The position numbers and the translations under genes are program-made. A stretch of 64,000 bases of DNA, taken from the NCBI RefSeq assembly GCF_014705605.1, contig NZ_JACXIZ010000024.1, positions 1 to 64,000 of the forward strand, written 5' to 3'. The DNA is from Paenibacillus sabuli. Lineage in GTDB: Bacteria; Bacillota; Bacilli; Paenibacillales; Paenibacillaceae. Below are positions 8,549 through 16,074 of the stretch, in pieces. Position 1 is the stretch's first letter; each line of letters begins with the position of its first letter. The notes beneath the pieces are model-generated. The model was not told where the DNA came from. It was given only the letters and a program-made list of their open reading frames with translations, and made no database searches.

Positions 8549-9256
8549 ATGGAAGAAAAGGTGTCGGTACTGATTCCGTTCTATAACGACCCGTATGTCG
8601 GGGAAGCCATCGCAAGCGCAGTGGCTCAGACCTGGAGCAACAAGGAGATCATTGTCATTGATGACGGCTCGGAGCATGCGCTTGACAAGCTGGACCCTTG
8701 GCGGGGCAGCGTACACGTAGTACAAAAGCCGAACGGCGGCACGGCAAGCGCGCTAAATGCAGGATTGGCTGTGGCGACCGGTGCGTACGTGGCCTGGCTG
8801 AGCTCCGACGACCGGTTTCATCCCGCGAAGTTGCAAAACCAGGTTCGTTTTATGCAGGCCTGCGGCGCTTCAATCAGCTTTACCGATTACAGCATCATCA
8901 ACGTTGACGGCGAACAGCTCCATTCGACGGCAACGCCGCGCTTCCACAGCCAGGCGCATCTGCATGAATTTCTTTTGGAGGGCAATCCGGTCAACGGTTG
9001 TACGGTCGTCTGTCGCAGGGAGCTGTTCGATCGCATTGGCGCTTTTGATACTCAACTGCCCTATACGCATGACTACGATATGTGGCTGCGCGCGCTCATC
9101 TCGGGCTACGCGCTGCACTATCTGCACGAGCCGCTGACGGCCTACCGGCATCATCCGGGCATGGGGTCGATCCGCCATCGCGCCGATGCCGAGTTGGAGA
9201 CAAAGGCGACGATGGCGCGCCACCGGACGAGGCTGCTGCTGCGTCTGGGCGCTTAG
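8549..9256 (+). CDS. Family 2 glycosyltransferase (second paralogue)
   Basis: 235-residue GT-A enzyme with VSVLIPFYN, VIDDGS, NGGTASALNAGL, AWLSSDDRF and LPYTHDYDMWLR. These blocks match the GT2 at 4015-4743 almost one for one, so the pair arose by duplication and the two copies now bracket the sulfation module. The ATG follows CAAGGAGG at a good distance. It is transcribed divergently from the GT4/sulfotransferase unit and runs convergently into fabH, whose stop lies only 6 bases away. Confidence 0.87.
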   Translation: MEEKVSVLIPFYNDPYVGEAIASAVAQTWSNKEIIVIDDGSEHALDKLDPWRGSVHVVQKPNGGTASALNAGLAVATGAYVAWLSSDDRFHPAKLQNQVRFMQACGASISFTDYSIINVDGEQLHSTATPRFHSQAHLHEFLLEGNPVNGCTVVCRRELFDRIGAFDTQLPYTHDYDMWLRALISGYALHYLHEPLTAYRHHPGMGSIRHRADAELETKATMARHRTRLLLRLGA

Positions 9257-9262
9257 CCGGGC

Positions 9263-10270
9263 TCAGCGCACAGACTCGAGTGTCCAGCGCAGCACGACGG
9301 CGGCCTCTGTCAGACCCCCGCCGAAGCCGTACAGCAGCAGGGTATGGCCGGGTCGTACGCGCCCGTCGCGGACCCCTGCGTCCAGCGCCAGCGGAATCGA
9401 GGCGGCGGAGGTATTGCCGCAGTATTCGGCGCTGGTCAGCGTCCGCTCCGGCGATAGGCCGGAGCGCTCGCAGATCGCTTCGATCATGCGCAGATTGGCG
9501 CTGTGCGGCACGAACCAGTCGATATCGGCCTCGGACAAGCCCGTGCGGCCGAGCAGTTGGCCGATTCCCTTCGGCACCCGGGTCAGCGCCCATTTGTATA
9601 CCTCGCGGCCTTCCTGGACGATGCAGCCGCTGGGCGTGACCGGAAGCCCGGCGATTGCGGGCGCCAGCGCCGAGCGATAGAGCAGGTGCGCTCCGGCGCC
9701 CTCGCTGCGTGCGAGCGTGCCGAGCATCGCCCCGGGAGATCCGGCCTCCATCAGGACGGCGCCTGCTCCGTCGCCGAACAGGATGCACGTCGTGCGGTCG
9801 GTGTAATCGGTAATTTTGGACAAGGTCTCGGCGCCGATGACAAGGATTTTGCGGTGCAGACCCGCAGCGATCAGACCGGAGGCGAGCTGGATGCCGGACT
9901 CGAAGCCGGCGCAGGCGGCCTGAAGGTCGGCGGCGCCGCAGCCCTGAATGCCGAATTCGCCCTGGACACGGGCGGCCATGCTCGGAAATACCGTATCCGG
10001 CGTGGAGGTGGCGACGAGGATATGTTCAACCTCCTCCAACGCCCCGGGATAGCGAGCGAGCAGGTCGCGCACCGCGCCGAAGCACAGATCGCTGCAATAT
10101 TCATCCACCGCTGCAATCCGGCGTTCCCGGATACCGGTGCGCTTGATGATCCATTCGTCGCTGGTGTCGACGATGCGGCTCAGCTCATCATTGGTCAGAA
10201 TGCGAGACGGCACATACGTGCCAATAGCAGTGATGCGGACATCGAGCGGTTGCGGTGCGTCTGTATGCAC
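9263..10270 (-). CDS. fabH: Beta-ketoacyl-ACP synthase III
   Basis: 335 residues with the GTG start at 10270, chosen because GGAGGG lies six bases upstream; this gives the normal FabH length. The enzyme condenses an acyl-CoA primer with malonyl-ACP to start fatty acid synthesis. The Cys-His-Asn triad is visible as AACAG (C120), PHSAN (H256) and GNTSAAS (N286). A FapR-type operator lies about 75 bases upstream of the start, in keeping with the known FapR control of fabH in Bacillus. The gene stands alone, without other fab genes, so it may be a second FabH or serve the adjacent glycan/lipid locus. Confidence 0.92.
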   Translation of the reverse strand: MHTDAPQPLDVRITAIGTYVPSRILTNDELSRIVDTSDEWIIKRTGIRERRIAAVDEYCSDLCFGAVRDLLARYPGALEEVEHILVATSTPDTVFPSMAARVQGEFGIQGCGAADLQAACAGFESGIQLASGLIAAGLHRKILVIGAETLSKITDYTDRTTCILFGDGAGAVLMEAGSPGAMLGTLARSEGAGAHLLYRSALAPAIAGLPVTPSGCIVQEGREVYKWALTRVPKGIGQLLGRTGLSEADIDWFVPHSANLRMIEAICERSGLSPERTLTSAEYCGNTSAASIPLALDAGVRDGRVRPGHTLLLYGFGGGLTEAAVVLRWTLESVR

Positions 10271-10343
10271 AGGGATCCCTCCAATTTGGGTATGGGCATC
10301 AGTAATAATATCAAGCAATAGTATAAAGTGATGGTATCAGGTA

Positions 10344-10360
10344 TTAGTATCAGGTACTAA
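10344..10360 (-). promoter_or_regulatory. FapR-type operator upstream of fabH
   Basis: Read on the minus strand the site is TTAGTACCTGATACTAA, a palindrome that matches my knowledge of the 17-base FapR operator of Bacillus lipid genes. A partial second copy (GGTATCAGGTATTAG on the plus strand) overlaps its left side at about 10334-10348. FapR represses fabH and is released by malonyl-CoA; that role here is inferred from sequence and position. Confidence 0.75.
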
Positions 10361-10501
10361 TTGAAGTTTATAGCAACCGTTTGCGGGTGTCAATGGCCTC
10401 TTTTCGTGAGTGTCAATGGCTCCCTTTTCTCTGTTGCAAAGTAAGAGGCACATTCTGGGATAGTAGATTCGATGCCGGGGTACAGAGGGTGGAAATAATG
10501 G

Positions 10502-11150
10502 ACAGAAGAAGGGTTTTGGTCGGGACCGGGCCGCCCGCCGTACCAGCACAACATGGCGGCAGGAGCAAAGGGCGTGCGGAGCAACGACGACTGCGAGGAT
10601 GCCGTACGTGTCTATCGGAGATGCCTGGTTCATGCCGGGACAAGCTCGACATCATTGAAATCGGGTATCCGCAGGTGCTGGCCAATCTGCTGAGCAGTCC
10701 GGGCGACGACCTCTCGCCGCTGACCGGACGGGAGTTGGTAAGCCGGCACGTCAACAAGCTGTGGATGATGGCCGGGAATTGGGAAAACGGCGGACGCGGG
10801 GTGGAAAACAACTTTAGCCCGCAATCCGCGATCGCGTGTCGCGGGCGCTCGTGTCTGCGCGGACTGGCCGACGCCCATTACGTTCCTCGGCTGGGAGGTC
10901 GGCGACAACATTCGAACTGGCGGCACGCTCCCCGCCACAGGCGACATGGTCGGACAAGCGCTGCGGGACCACGGCTCTGCCGCAGGCCGAAGCTCATGGG
11001 ATCCGATGCTGGTCCTGCTGGCCTGTCTGGGAGACGAGACGGAGGCCGGCTATCGCATCGTCGCAGGGAAGGCAAGCGTGGACCCGCACACGGGCGAGAA
11101 TGCCTTTGCAGAGGAGCCGGGCGGCCTGCCTCTGTGCCGGCGCAGACCAT
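10502..11150 (+). pseudogene. Decayed nucleoside hydrolase-like gene
   Basis: No intact frame, but consecutive pieces in different frames resemble the inosine/uridine-type nucleoside hydrolase family. Frame 2 gives SNDDCEDAVRVYRRCL near 10580-10627. Frame 1 gives LDIIEIGYPQVLANLL and KLWMMAGNWENGG (about 10648-10800). Frame 2 resumes with PITFLGWEVGDNIRTGG, ALRDHG and SSWDPMLVLLACLGD (about 10875-11040). At least two frameshifts are needed, and the N-terminal part with the DxDxxxDD metal site is missing. The order of the pieces is collinear with the family, which argues for a decayed gene rather than chance. Confidence 0.65.
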
Positions 11151-11189
11151 GGGTTGATATGCCCCTTGGACGGGGCTTAGTCATCAGAA

Positions 11190-11963
11190 TTACGCCTCGC
11201 GATCTGGCAGTGGGAGCCAGCGCAGCACGTCCTGGATGCTGGCGTCCCAATAGCTCCATTCATGCGCTCCCGGTCCCTCTTCGTAAGTCAGCGCAATGCC
11301 GAGCTCGGACGCGCGGGTGCGAAAGAGCTGGTTGTCCGCATACAGATAATCCTCGGTGCCGCAGCACTGATAGAGTCTGGGCAACTGCACGCCCTCCTCC
11401 GCTCTGCGCGCAAGCAGGGCCATCAGGTCGTCCTCCGAACCGGCGACCGAGCGCTCGCCGAAGATGAGCCGGTGATCGGCTGGAAATACCTCTTGCAGAC
11501 GGGGCCCTGCAACGTTCAGCGCTCCGGACAAGGAGGCTGCCGCGGCGAACTTGTCCGGCTGGCGCAAGGCCCATTTCATCGCGCCGTATCCGCCCATGGA
11601 GAGGCCGGCCACATAACGGCGCGCGGGATCGGTCGCGATGCGGAGCATGGCAGAGGCAACCTGGGGCAGCTCCTCGCTCAGGAATGTCCAGTACCGGCCG
11701 CCGTACGCCATATCGGTATAGAAGCTGCGGTGGACCTGAGGCATGACGACCGCGAGCCCGAGCTCTTCCGCATAACGCTCGATCGAGGTGCGTCGCAGCC
11801 AGATGGTGTGGTTGTCGGACAAGCCGTGCAGCAAAAACAGTACAGGCGCGCCTGCGTTGTCGTCGCGACCTTCTTGATCGGCTGCCGGCTGAGGGACGAT
11901 CGCCGTAAACTCCGTCTGAAATTCAAGCACATGCGAATAGAAGGCGCATTGCAATAAAGCCAT
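11190..11963 (-). CDS. Esterase of the EstA/S-formylglutathione hydrolase type
   Basis: 257-residue alpha/beta hydrolase without a signal peptide. The catalytic serine is in GLSMGGYGA (S122), the acid is probably D205 (GTEDYL) and the histidine is H234 (GAHEW). The LLHGLSDNHTIWLRRTSIERY stretch forms the oxyanion side. This arrangement is typical of tributyrin-esterase-like Firmicutes enzymes. GGAGG lies eight bases before the ATG. The neighbouring decayed gene ends about 40 bases from this stop. The substrate cannot be given: short-chain acyl esters or S-formylglutathione-like thioesters are possible. Confidence 0.85.
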   Translation of the reverse strand: MALLQCAFYSHVLEFQTEFTAIVPQPAADQEGRDDNAGAPVLFLLHGLSDNHTIWLRRTSIERYAEELGLAVVMPQVHRSFYTDMAYGGRYWTFLSEELPQVASAMLRIATDPARRYVAGLSMGGYGAMKWALRQPDKFAAAASLSGALNVAGPRLQEVFPADHRLIFGERSVAGSEDDLMALLARRAEEGVQLPRLYQCCGTEDYLYADNQLFRTRASELGIALTYEEGPGAHEWSYWDASIQDVLRWLPLPDREA

Positions 11964-12085
11964 CGTAATTACCTCCTTAATTAAACAAGCACTTGCATTG
12001 TACCATATTCTGTTGCATAAGTTCGCGAGCCTTGAAGCACCCTAGAAAACGAATCACACGAAATGTTGGAAAGGGTGGCTACGAA

Positions 12086-12721
12086 ATGAAAAAACAGAAG
12101 CTGGTCTTGCTGTGCCTGCTCGCAACGCTGCTGTCGGTCGGTGCGCTCGGATGTGCGGCCGAAACGCAAGGCGGAGAAGGCAACAAGAATATCACAAACA
12201 ACAGCGTGAAGAAGGATGCGAACGGCAACACGGTCATCGACAAGCGCTTCGCCGACGACAAGCGCAACGAAATGAACCGGATCGACGGCCGTCCGCAAAA
12301 CGGTAACAACGTCGTCGGTACCCACGAGAACTATCGCATTGATATGGATGAAAAAGTCGCCGATCAAATTGCGGCCATGCCGGATGTCGACGGGGCATAC
12401 GTCATGATGGGCGACCGAAATGCATACGTGGCTGTGATGATGAAGGAGAAAACAGGCGGCATGAAAAGCATGAGCAAATCCGATACGAGCGCTTCGGAGG
12501 ATCAACTGGCGATGAACGATCGTCTGAAAAGCCGCATCGCCGGCCAAGTGAAAAAGCTGAAGCCTTCGATTGAAAATGTATACGTCTCTGCCAATCCGGA
12601 ATTCGTGGACCGCATGACTGGCTACATGGACGAGGCGCGCGCCGGACATCCGGTTCAAGGGCTGCTCACGGAATTCAATGCTATGGCGGAGCGCATTTTT
12701 CCGCAAAATTTCGAGCGTTAA
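12086..12721 (+). CDS. YhcN/YlaJ-type sporulation lipoprotein
   Basis: 211 residues starting MKKQKLVLLCLL with a lipoprotein signal ending in a lipobox-like LGCA (Cys about residue 24). The mature part has a low-complexity NNSVKKDANGN region and a YhcN-like domain: VADQIAAMPDVDGAYVMMGDRNAYVAVMM, then KKLKPSIENVYVSANPEFVDRM. Members are forespore-expressed lipoproteins involved in germination or the spore membrane. The start at 12086 follows GGAAAGGGTGG. It is the last host gene before the tail locus and ends 16 bases before the polymerase promoter. Confidence 0.82.
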   Translation: MKKQKLVLLCLLATLLSVGALGCAAETQGGEGNKNITNNSVKKDANGNTVIDKRFADDKRNEMNRIDGRPQNGNNVVGTHENYRIDMDEKVADQIAAMPDVDGAYVMMGDRNAYVAVMMKEKTGGMKSMSKSDTSASEDQLAMNDRLKSRIAGQVKKLKPSIENVYVSANPEFVDRMTGYMDEARAGHPVQGLLTEFNAMAERIFPQNFER

Positions 12722-12736
12722 AGCGATGAGCGCACC

Positions 12737-12765
12737 TTGACGAATAGGGTAATATTTGGTATAAA
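12737..12765 (+). promoter_or_regulatory. Sigma-A promoter for the polymerase gene
   Basis: TTGACG at 12737-12742, a 17-base spacer, and TATAAA at 12760-12765. Transcription would begin near 12772, inside the LexA-type box, which fits a repressed promoter. The coding start is at 12835. Confidence 0.75.
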
Positions 12766-12770
12766 AAAGA

Positions 12771-12782
12771 GAACGTTTGTTC
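12771..12782. promoter_or_regulatory. LexA (SOS) box upstream of the polymerase gene
   Basis: GAACGTTTGTTC, a match to the GAACN4GTTC core of the Gram-positive LexA/DinR operator. It is embedded in a longer perfect inverted repeat with 12-base arms at 12763-12774 and 12779-12790, flanked by A and T runs. The same element could also act as a weak intrinsic terminator for the upstream lipoprotein gene. Its place right after the -10 box would block transcription when bound. Confidence 0.78.
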
Positions 12783-12834
12783 TCTTTTTTATACTTTTTT
12801 TTGTTTACTCTTATTTTTGGAATGGGGGCAAGAT

Positions 12835-15420
12835 ATGCGTTTGGAGAAGCAAGTTCACATGTATAGCGTCGATACAGGCGCGTTTTTTTCGGAAGAAGAG
12901 GCGCGACTGCAGCGCCGGGTGACCAAAAACAAGCGCTTCAAAGCTGCGCTGGAGAAACGCCGCGAGGATCCGGAGCGTATCGCCGGCTCCGCAAGGCGCG
13001 CCGGGGAGCGCATCAAAAAGGCGACCGCGCTGCTAAAGCAAACTCTGGACAAGGGGAGCGGCGTTCGTGCGCTTCGCCCCGAACAACTGACGCCGCGTCA
13101 TGTCGTCTCGTTATTTGAATCGACGCTCACGCGCACGCTGCAATTGGAGATTGATGCGCTGACTACGGATCTACTCATCGTGCAGACGTATTACTACGCT
13201 GTTTTGAGAGATTTGGTTTTTCACGGCTTTGACTATCTCGGCGAACATTATGTTTGCTTCACGGCCAGCGCCGGGCAGATTCGCACCAAAAAAACAATGT
13301 TTATTAAAGAAGCGCTGCTGAAGCGGCATCGGGCGGCTTTGATGTGCGGGCTGACAGTGGAGGACATCAATGCGCAAGGCGGTGTAAATGTCAATAAATA
13401 TTTAGCCTATCTGGCGCTATGCAACAGCGCCACCGATCGGTGGGCGGACTTTGATATTGACCGGGCGATCGTCGTCGACGATTTTGAGACCGCAGTCGAA
13501 GCCACGGTCGACGCCATTGACGAAGGGACTTATAAGGTGACGCGAGAGCGGCGGCGTATTTCAATTAATCATACCGACGGCTGCGGCATGATCCTGCCCG
13601 GCTGCGCCGCAACGAGCCGGATGGTGCGTATGCCGTGGATCAAGGGACTGCTGGTGCCTTTCGCGTTCGACCGTTTCCTTCAGAATCATCCTCAGGCCGA
13701 TTCTAAAGTAAAGGATATTTACGGGAGAACCTACGATCTGATTGCGGATCGAATCGAGATCGTATTTACGCGCAGCCAGTTCAAAATGTGGCCATTCTAC
13801 CCCTCTTGGGACGCCTACAAGCAAGCCTTCAAGCGCTACGGCTGCCAAGCCGCAATTGGCAACGAAGAGGAAGAGGCCGGGCGCGATGCACATTTTAATT
13901 ATCAGATGCTGCAGACGCTGGACGGTCTCGGGGAAGAGGAGCTGCGCCAAATGTGCGCCGCCACCAATACAAGAATTCGCCAAATCGGGAGCAGTCGCGA
14001 AACGATGCTGCGCGTGCTGGGCGCCGACCGTCATCGCGCCCGCAAGAACTACTACCAGCAGGCACTCACGATCTATCCCGAGCTGCTGGCGGACACCTAC
14101 AGCCGCGAGGTGCTGAAGCAGGTGAAACGGGGGCTCGTGAAGCGGGCATGGGGCGGGAAAATTCGCATTGACGGCAAGCACACCTTCATTTGTCCCGATC
14201 TGTACGCCTTCTGCGAGCGTCTGCTGCTCGGGATCGAAGCGCCGCGCGGGCTGCTCGCGGACGGCGAAGTGTCCTGCAGTCTGTATCCCGACAAGCCCAA
14301 GCTGGACTGCTTGCGCAGCCCACATCTATACCGCGAGCATGCGGTGCGTCGCAATGTGGTCGATCAGGAGAAGAAGCGCTGGTTCATCACCCGGGGGCTG
14401 TACACCAGCTGCCACGATTCGATCAGCCTGCTGCTCATGTTCGATGCGGACGGCGATAAGAGCCTCGTCTGTGCGGAAGAGACCTTGATCCGGGCTGCCG
14501 AGCGGCAGATGCAGGATATCGTCCCGCTGCACTACCCGATGGGCAAGGCCCAGCCGTCCAGGCTGGAGCCCAAAACGATCTACGAAGGTCTGATTGCCGC
14601 GTATTCAGGCGGGAATATCGGCAAAATCAGCAACGACATAACAAAAATATGGAACAGTGCCGCGCCGGATCTCGACGTCATCAAATGGCTGTGCATGGAA
14701 AATAACTTCACCATTGATTATGCGAAGACGTTGTACAAGCCGGTTCGTCCGCCACGGATCGATGAACGGGTCAAAGCCTGCACGAGGGCACGGCCGCCGC
14801 ACTTTTTTGTGTATGCCAAGGACAAGCGCGAGCAAGAGGTGGAGCCGGCCGGGGATCGCATTGTGGATCGGCTGCGCCGCACGATCGTCAATGCGAGACT
14901 CAATTTCAGCGCCGCCAATTTGGGGACATTTGATTATCGTCTGCTCAAGTACAAGCCGTCCGCCCCTGCCCGAGTCGATCCGCGGGTCGTCGACCGCTAT
15001 GCCGAGCTCGACCGGCACAAGCGCTTCATGACAATGGAGCCGCTCGAGCAGGACAGCAGCGGCGATCACCTCTATGTGTACAAAGAGATTCGCCGCCAGT
15101 TGCTGGAGGTACAGCCGGATCTGGACATCGTGACGGACATGCTCGTGGATCATTTGTACAAGCATCAAAACAGCAGCTTCAAAACGACGCTCTGGTCCAG
15201 CTTTGGCGATGTGCTGGTACGCAACCTGCAGCGCAACGTCAAGCAAAAACTGACCGAAGGTTACATGGCTTGCATCGTATGCGGCAAACGCACGCCGCAT
15301 ACAAGCAACAATAAACGGCACTGCACGGCCTGCGCAGCTGAGGCGCGTCGGCGATATAAGGCGGAGAAAGCGAGGCAGTACCGGGCAGAACAAGCCAAGA
15401 AACGCATGGGAGATGCGTAG
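12835..15420 (+). CDS. YonO-like single-chain double-psi beta-barrel RNA polymerase
   Basis: 861 residues from the ATG at 12835, which has GGGGG eight bases upstream. Catalytic motifs of the DPBB polymerase family (multisubunit RNAP, eukaryotic RdRP, SPbeta YonO) appear in the expected order. NHTDGCGM at about 246-252 matches the DGxG element before the barrels. FTRSQFKMW has the conserved Lys (K317, comparable to the RPSxxKF motif of RdRPs). LRSPHLYREHAVRR (493-506) is comparable to the R-x-P segment of RdRPs. MFDADGDKS carries the three metal-binding aspartates (D537, D539, D541). A C-terminal zinc ribbon has C813/C816 and C830/C833. YonO itself is about 900 residues and transcribes late phage genes. 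The next gene is HU-like, as in yonO-yonN. The family assignment is by motif reading only; template and promoter specificity are unknown. Confidence 0.82.
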   Translation: MRLEKQVHMYSVDTGAFFSEEEARLQRRVTKNKRFKAALEKRREDPERIAGSARRAGERIKKATALLKQTLDKGSGVRALRPEQLTPRHVVSLFESTLTRTLQLEIDALTTDLLIVQTYYYAVLRDLVFHGFDYLGEHYVCFTASAGQIRTKKTMFIKEALLKRHRAALMCGLTVEDINAQGGVNVNKYLAYLALCNSATDRWADFDIDRAIVVDDFETAVEATVDAIDEGTYKVTRERRRISINHTDGCGMILPGCAATSRMVRMPWIKGLLVPFAFDRFLQNHPQADSKVKDIYGRTYDLIADRIEIVFTRSQFKMWPFYPSWDAYKQAFKRYGCQAAIGNEEEEAGRDAHFNYQMLQTLDGLGEEELRQMCAATNTRIRQIGSSRETMLRVLGADRHRARKNYYQQALTIYPELLADTYSREVLKQVKRGLVKRAWGGKIRIDGKHTFICPDLYAFCERLLLGIEAPRGLLADGEVSCSLYPDKPKLDCLRSPHLYREHAVRRNVVDQEKKRWFITRGLYTSCHDSISLLLMFDADGDKSLVCAEETLIRAAERQMQDIVPLHYPMGKAQPSRLEPKTIYEGLIAAYSGGNIGKISNDITKIWNSAAPDLDVIKWLCMENNFTIDYAKTLYKPVRPPRIDERVKACTRARPPHFFVYAKDKREQEVEPAGDRIVDRLRRTIVNARLNFSAANLGTFDYRLLKYKPSAPARVDPRVVDRYAELDRHKRFMTMEPLEQDSSGDHLYVYKEIRRQLLEVQPDLDIVTDMLVDHLYKHQNSSFKTTLWSSFGDVLVRNLQRNVKQKLTEGYMACIVCGKRTPHTSNNKRHCTACAAEARRRYKAEKARQYRAEQAKKRMGDA

Positions 15421-15487
15421 ACAGGTTGAAAAGTGGGGAGATGCTTGTGCAGCAACGATTTGGAGAAGATTGAAATATTAATTTACA

Positions 15488-15499
15488 GAACATTTGTTC
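15488..15499. promoter_or_regulatory. LexA (SOS) box upstream of the HU/tail operon
   Basis: GAACATTTGTTC, differing from the box at 12771 only in the first base of the spacer. It overlaps a possible -35 element, TTGTTC at 15494-15499, which lies 17 bases from a -10-like TATTTA at 15517-15522. This gives the structural operon the same predicted SOS control as the polymerase gene. Confidence 0.75.
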
Positions 15500-15507
15500 C
15501 GGTTTAA

Positions 15508-15524
15508 AGTAAATAATATTTACT
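15508..15524. promoter_or_regulatory. 17-base perfect palindrome in the tail operon promoter region
   Basis: AGTAAATAATATTTACT has two 8-base arms around a central A. It overlaps the predicted -10 region just downstream of the SOS box. It could be an operator for an unknown repressor or a recognition element for the YonO-like polymerase. Neither is established. It is not a transcription terminator, since it has no GC stem. Confidence 0.5.
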
Positions 15525-15623
15525 ACAAACGATTTTTACGTAATTCTACTAAATGTTGTTTAAGGGAACGCATCGTTCGTCGTCACTGGCGGATGATACG
15601 GATCAAATAAGGGGGAGCGGAAC

Positions 15624-15902
15624 ATGAACAAACAGGAAATGATCGGGGAGTTGGCCGCGCGAACAGGCTTGTCTAAGCGACATGCGGGGGCCTTTCTCGA
15701 TTCGTATCAATCGCTTATCCTGGAGACTTTGAAAAAAGGCGAGAAAATCAAGCTCGTTCATTTCGGAACCTACGAGCCTGCGCAGCGCGCCGCCCGGCAT
15801 CGGCACAATCCGCAGGCGCCTTCGCAAAAGGTACTCGTACCGGCCCATACCGTGCCGATCTTCAAATTCGCGAAATCGGTCAAATCGCGATTCAAGCAGT
15901 AG
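15624..15902 (+). CDS. HU/IHF-family DNA-binding protein (YonN-like)
   Basis: 92 residues, the size of one HU subunit. It begins MNKQEMIGELAARTGLSKRHAGAFLDS (HU helix-turn-helix dimer region), continues ILETLKKGEKIKLVHFGTYE (central beta strands) and has a basic arm rich in Arg/His (RAARHRHNP) before VPIFKFAKSVKSRFK. HU proteins bend and coat DNA as dimers. The gene follows the YonO-like polymerase across a 203-base promoter region; in SPbeta an HU-related gene (yonN) also follows yonO. It is the first gene of the predicted SOS-controlled tail operon, with AAGGGGGAG upstream of the ATG. Confidence 0.9.
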   Translation: MNKQEMIGELAARTGLSKRHAGAFLDSYQSLILETLKKGEKIKLVHFGTYEPAQRAARHRHNPQAPSQKVLVPAHTVPIFKFAKSVKSRFKQ

Positions 15903-15918
15903 GGCTCAAGCGCCAACG

Positions 15919-16042
15919 AGGAGGTGATCGCCATGGCAACTGCAATGTAACCGCAAGCTCGGCAGAGGTGTGCGCGGCAAGTCCGATTCAGACGCCGGGA
16001 CATGTGCTGTCCGGCAGCAACGACGCTCAAGGCGAAGCTTAG
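15919..16042 (+). other. Perfect Shine-Dalgarno with a five-codon reading frame, possible frameshifted small gene
   Basis: AGGAGGTGATC at 15919-15929 is an 11-base complement of the 16S rRNA 3' end. Four bases later ATG GCA ACT GCA ATG TAA (15933-15950) encodes only MATAM. In the -1 frame the sequence stays open to a TAG at 16040-16042 and reads as a small Ser/Ala/Gly-rich peptide of about 36 residues in all. It is either a leader-type minigene or a small tail gene broken by one base. Nothing else was found between the HU gene and the next start at 16075. Confidence 0.4.
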
Positions 16043-16074
16043 GCGAAATTTTAATAAAGGGCGGGGAGCCTGCG

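Noticed and set aside
10381-11157. A 258-residue protein in one frame
   Set aside because: Family similarity switches frame inside it; the rest of the frame is Arg/Gly-rich shadow translation.
11260-11957. Plus-strand gene opposite the esterase
   Set aside because: The esterase on the minus strand has a clear catalytic triad and ribosome site; the plus frame has no recognisable motif.
12763-12790. The inverted repeat as only a transcription terminator
   Set aside because: Its centre is a full LexA-type box placed just after a good promoter; the stem is A/T-rich. A double role remains possible.
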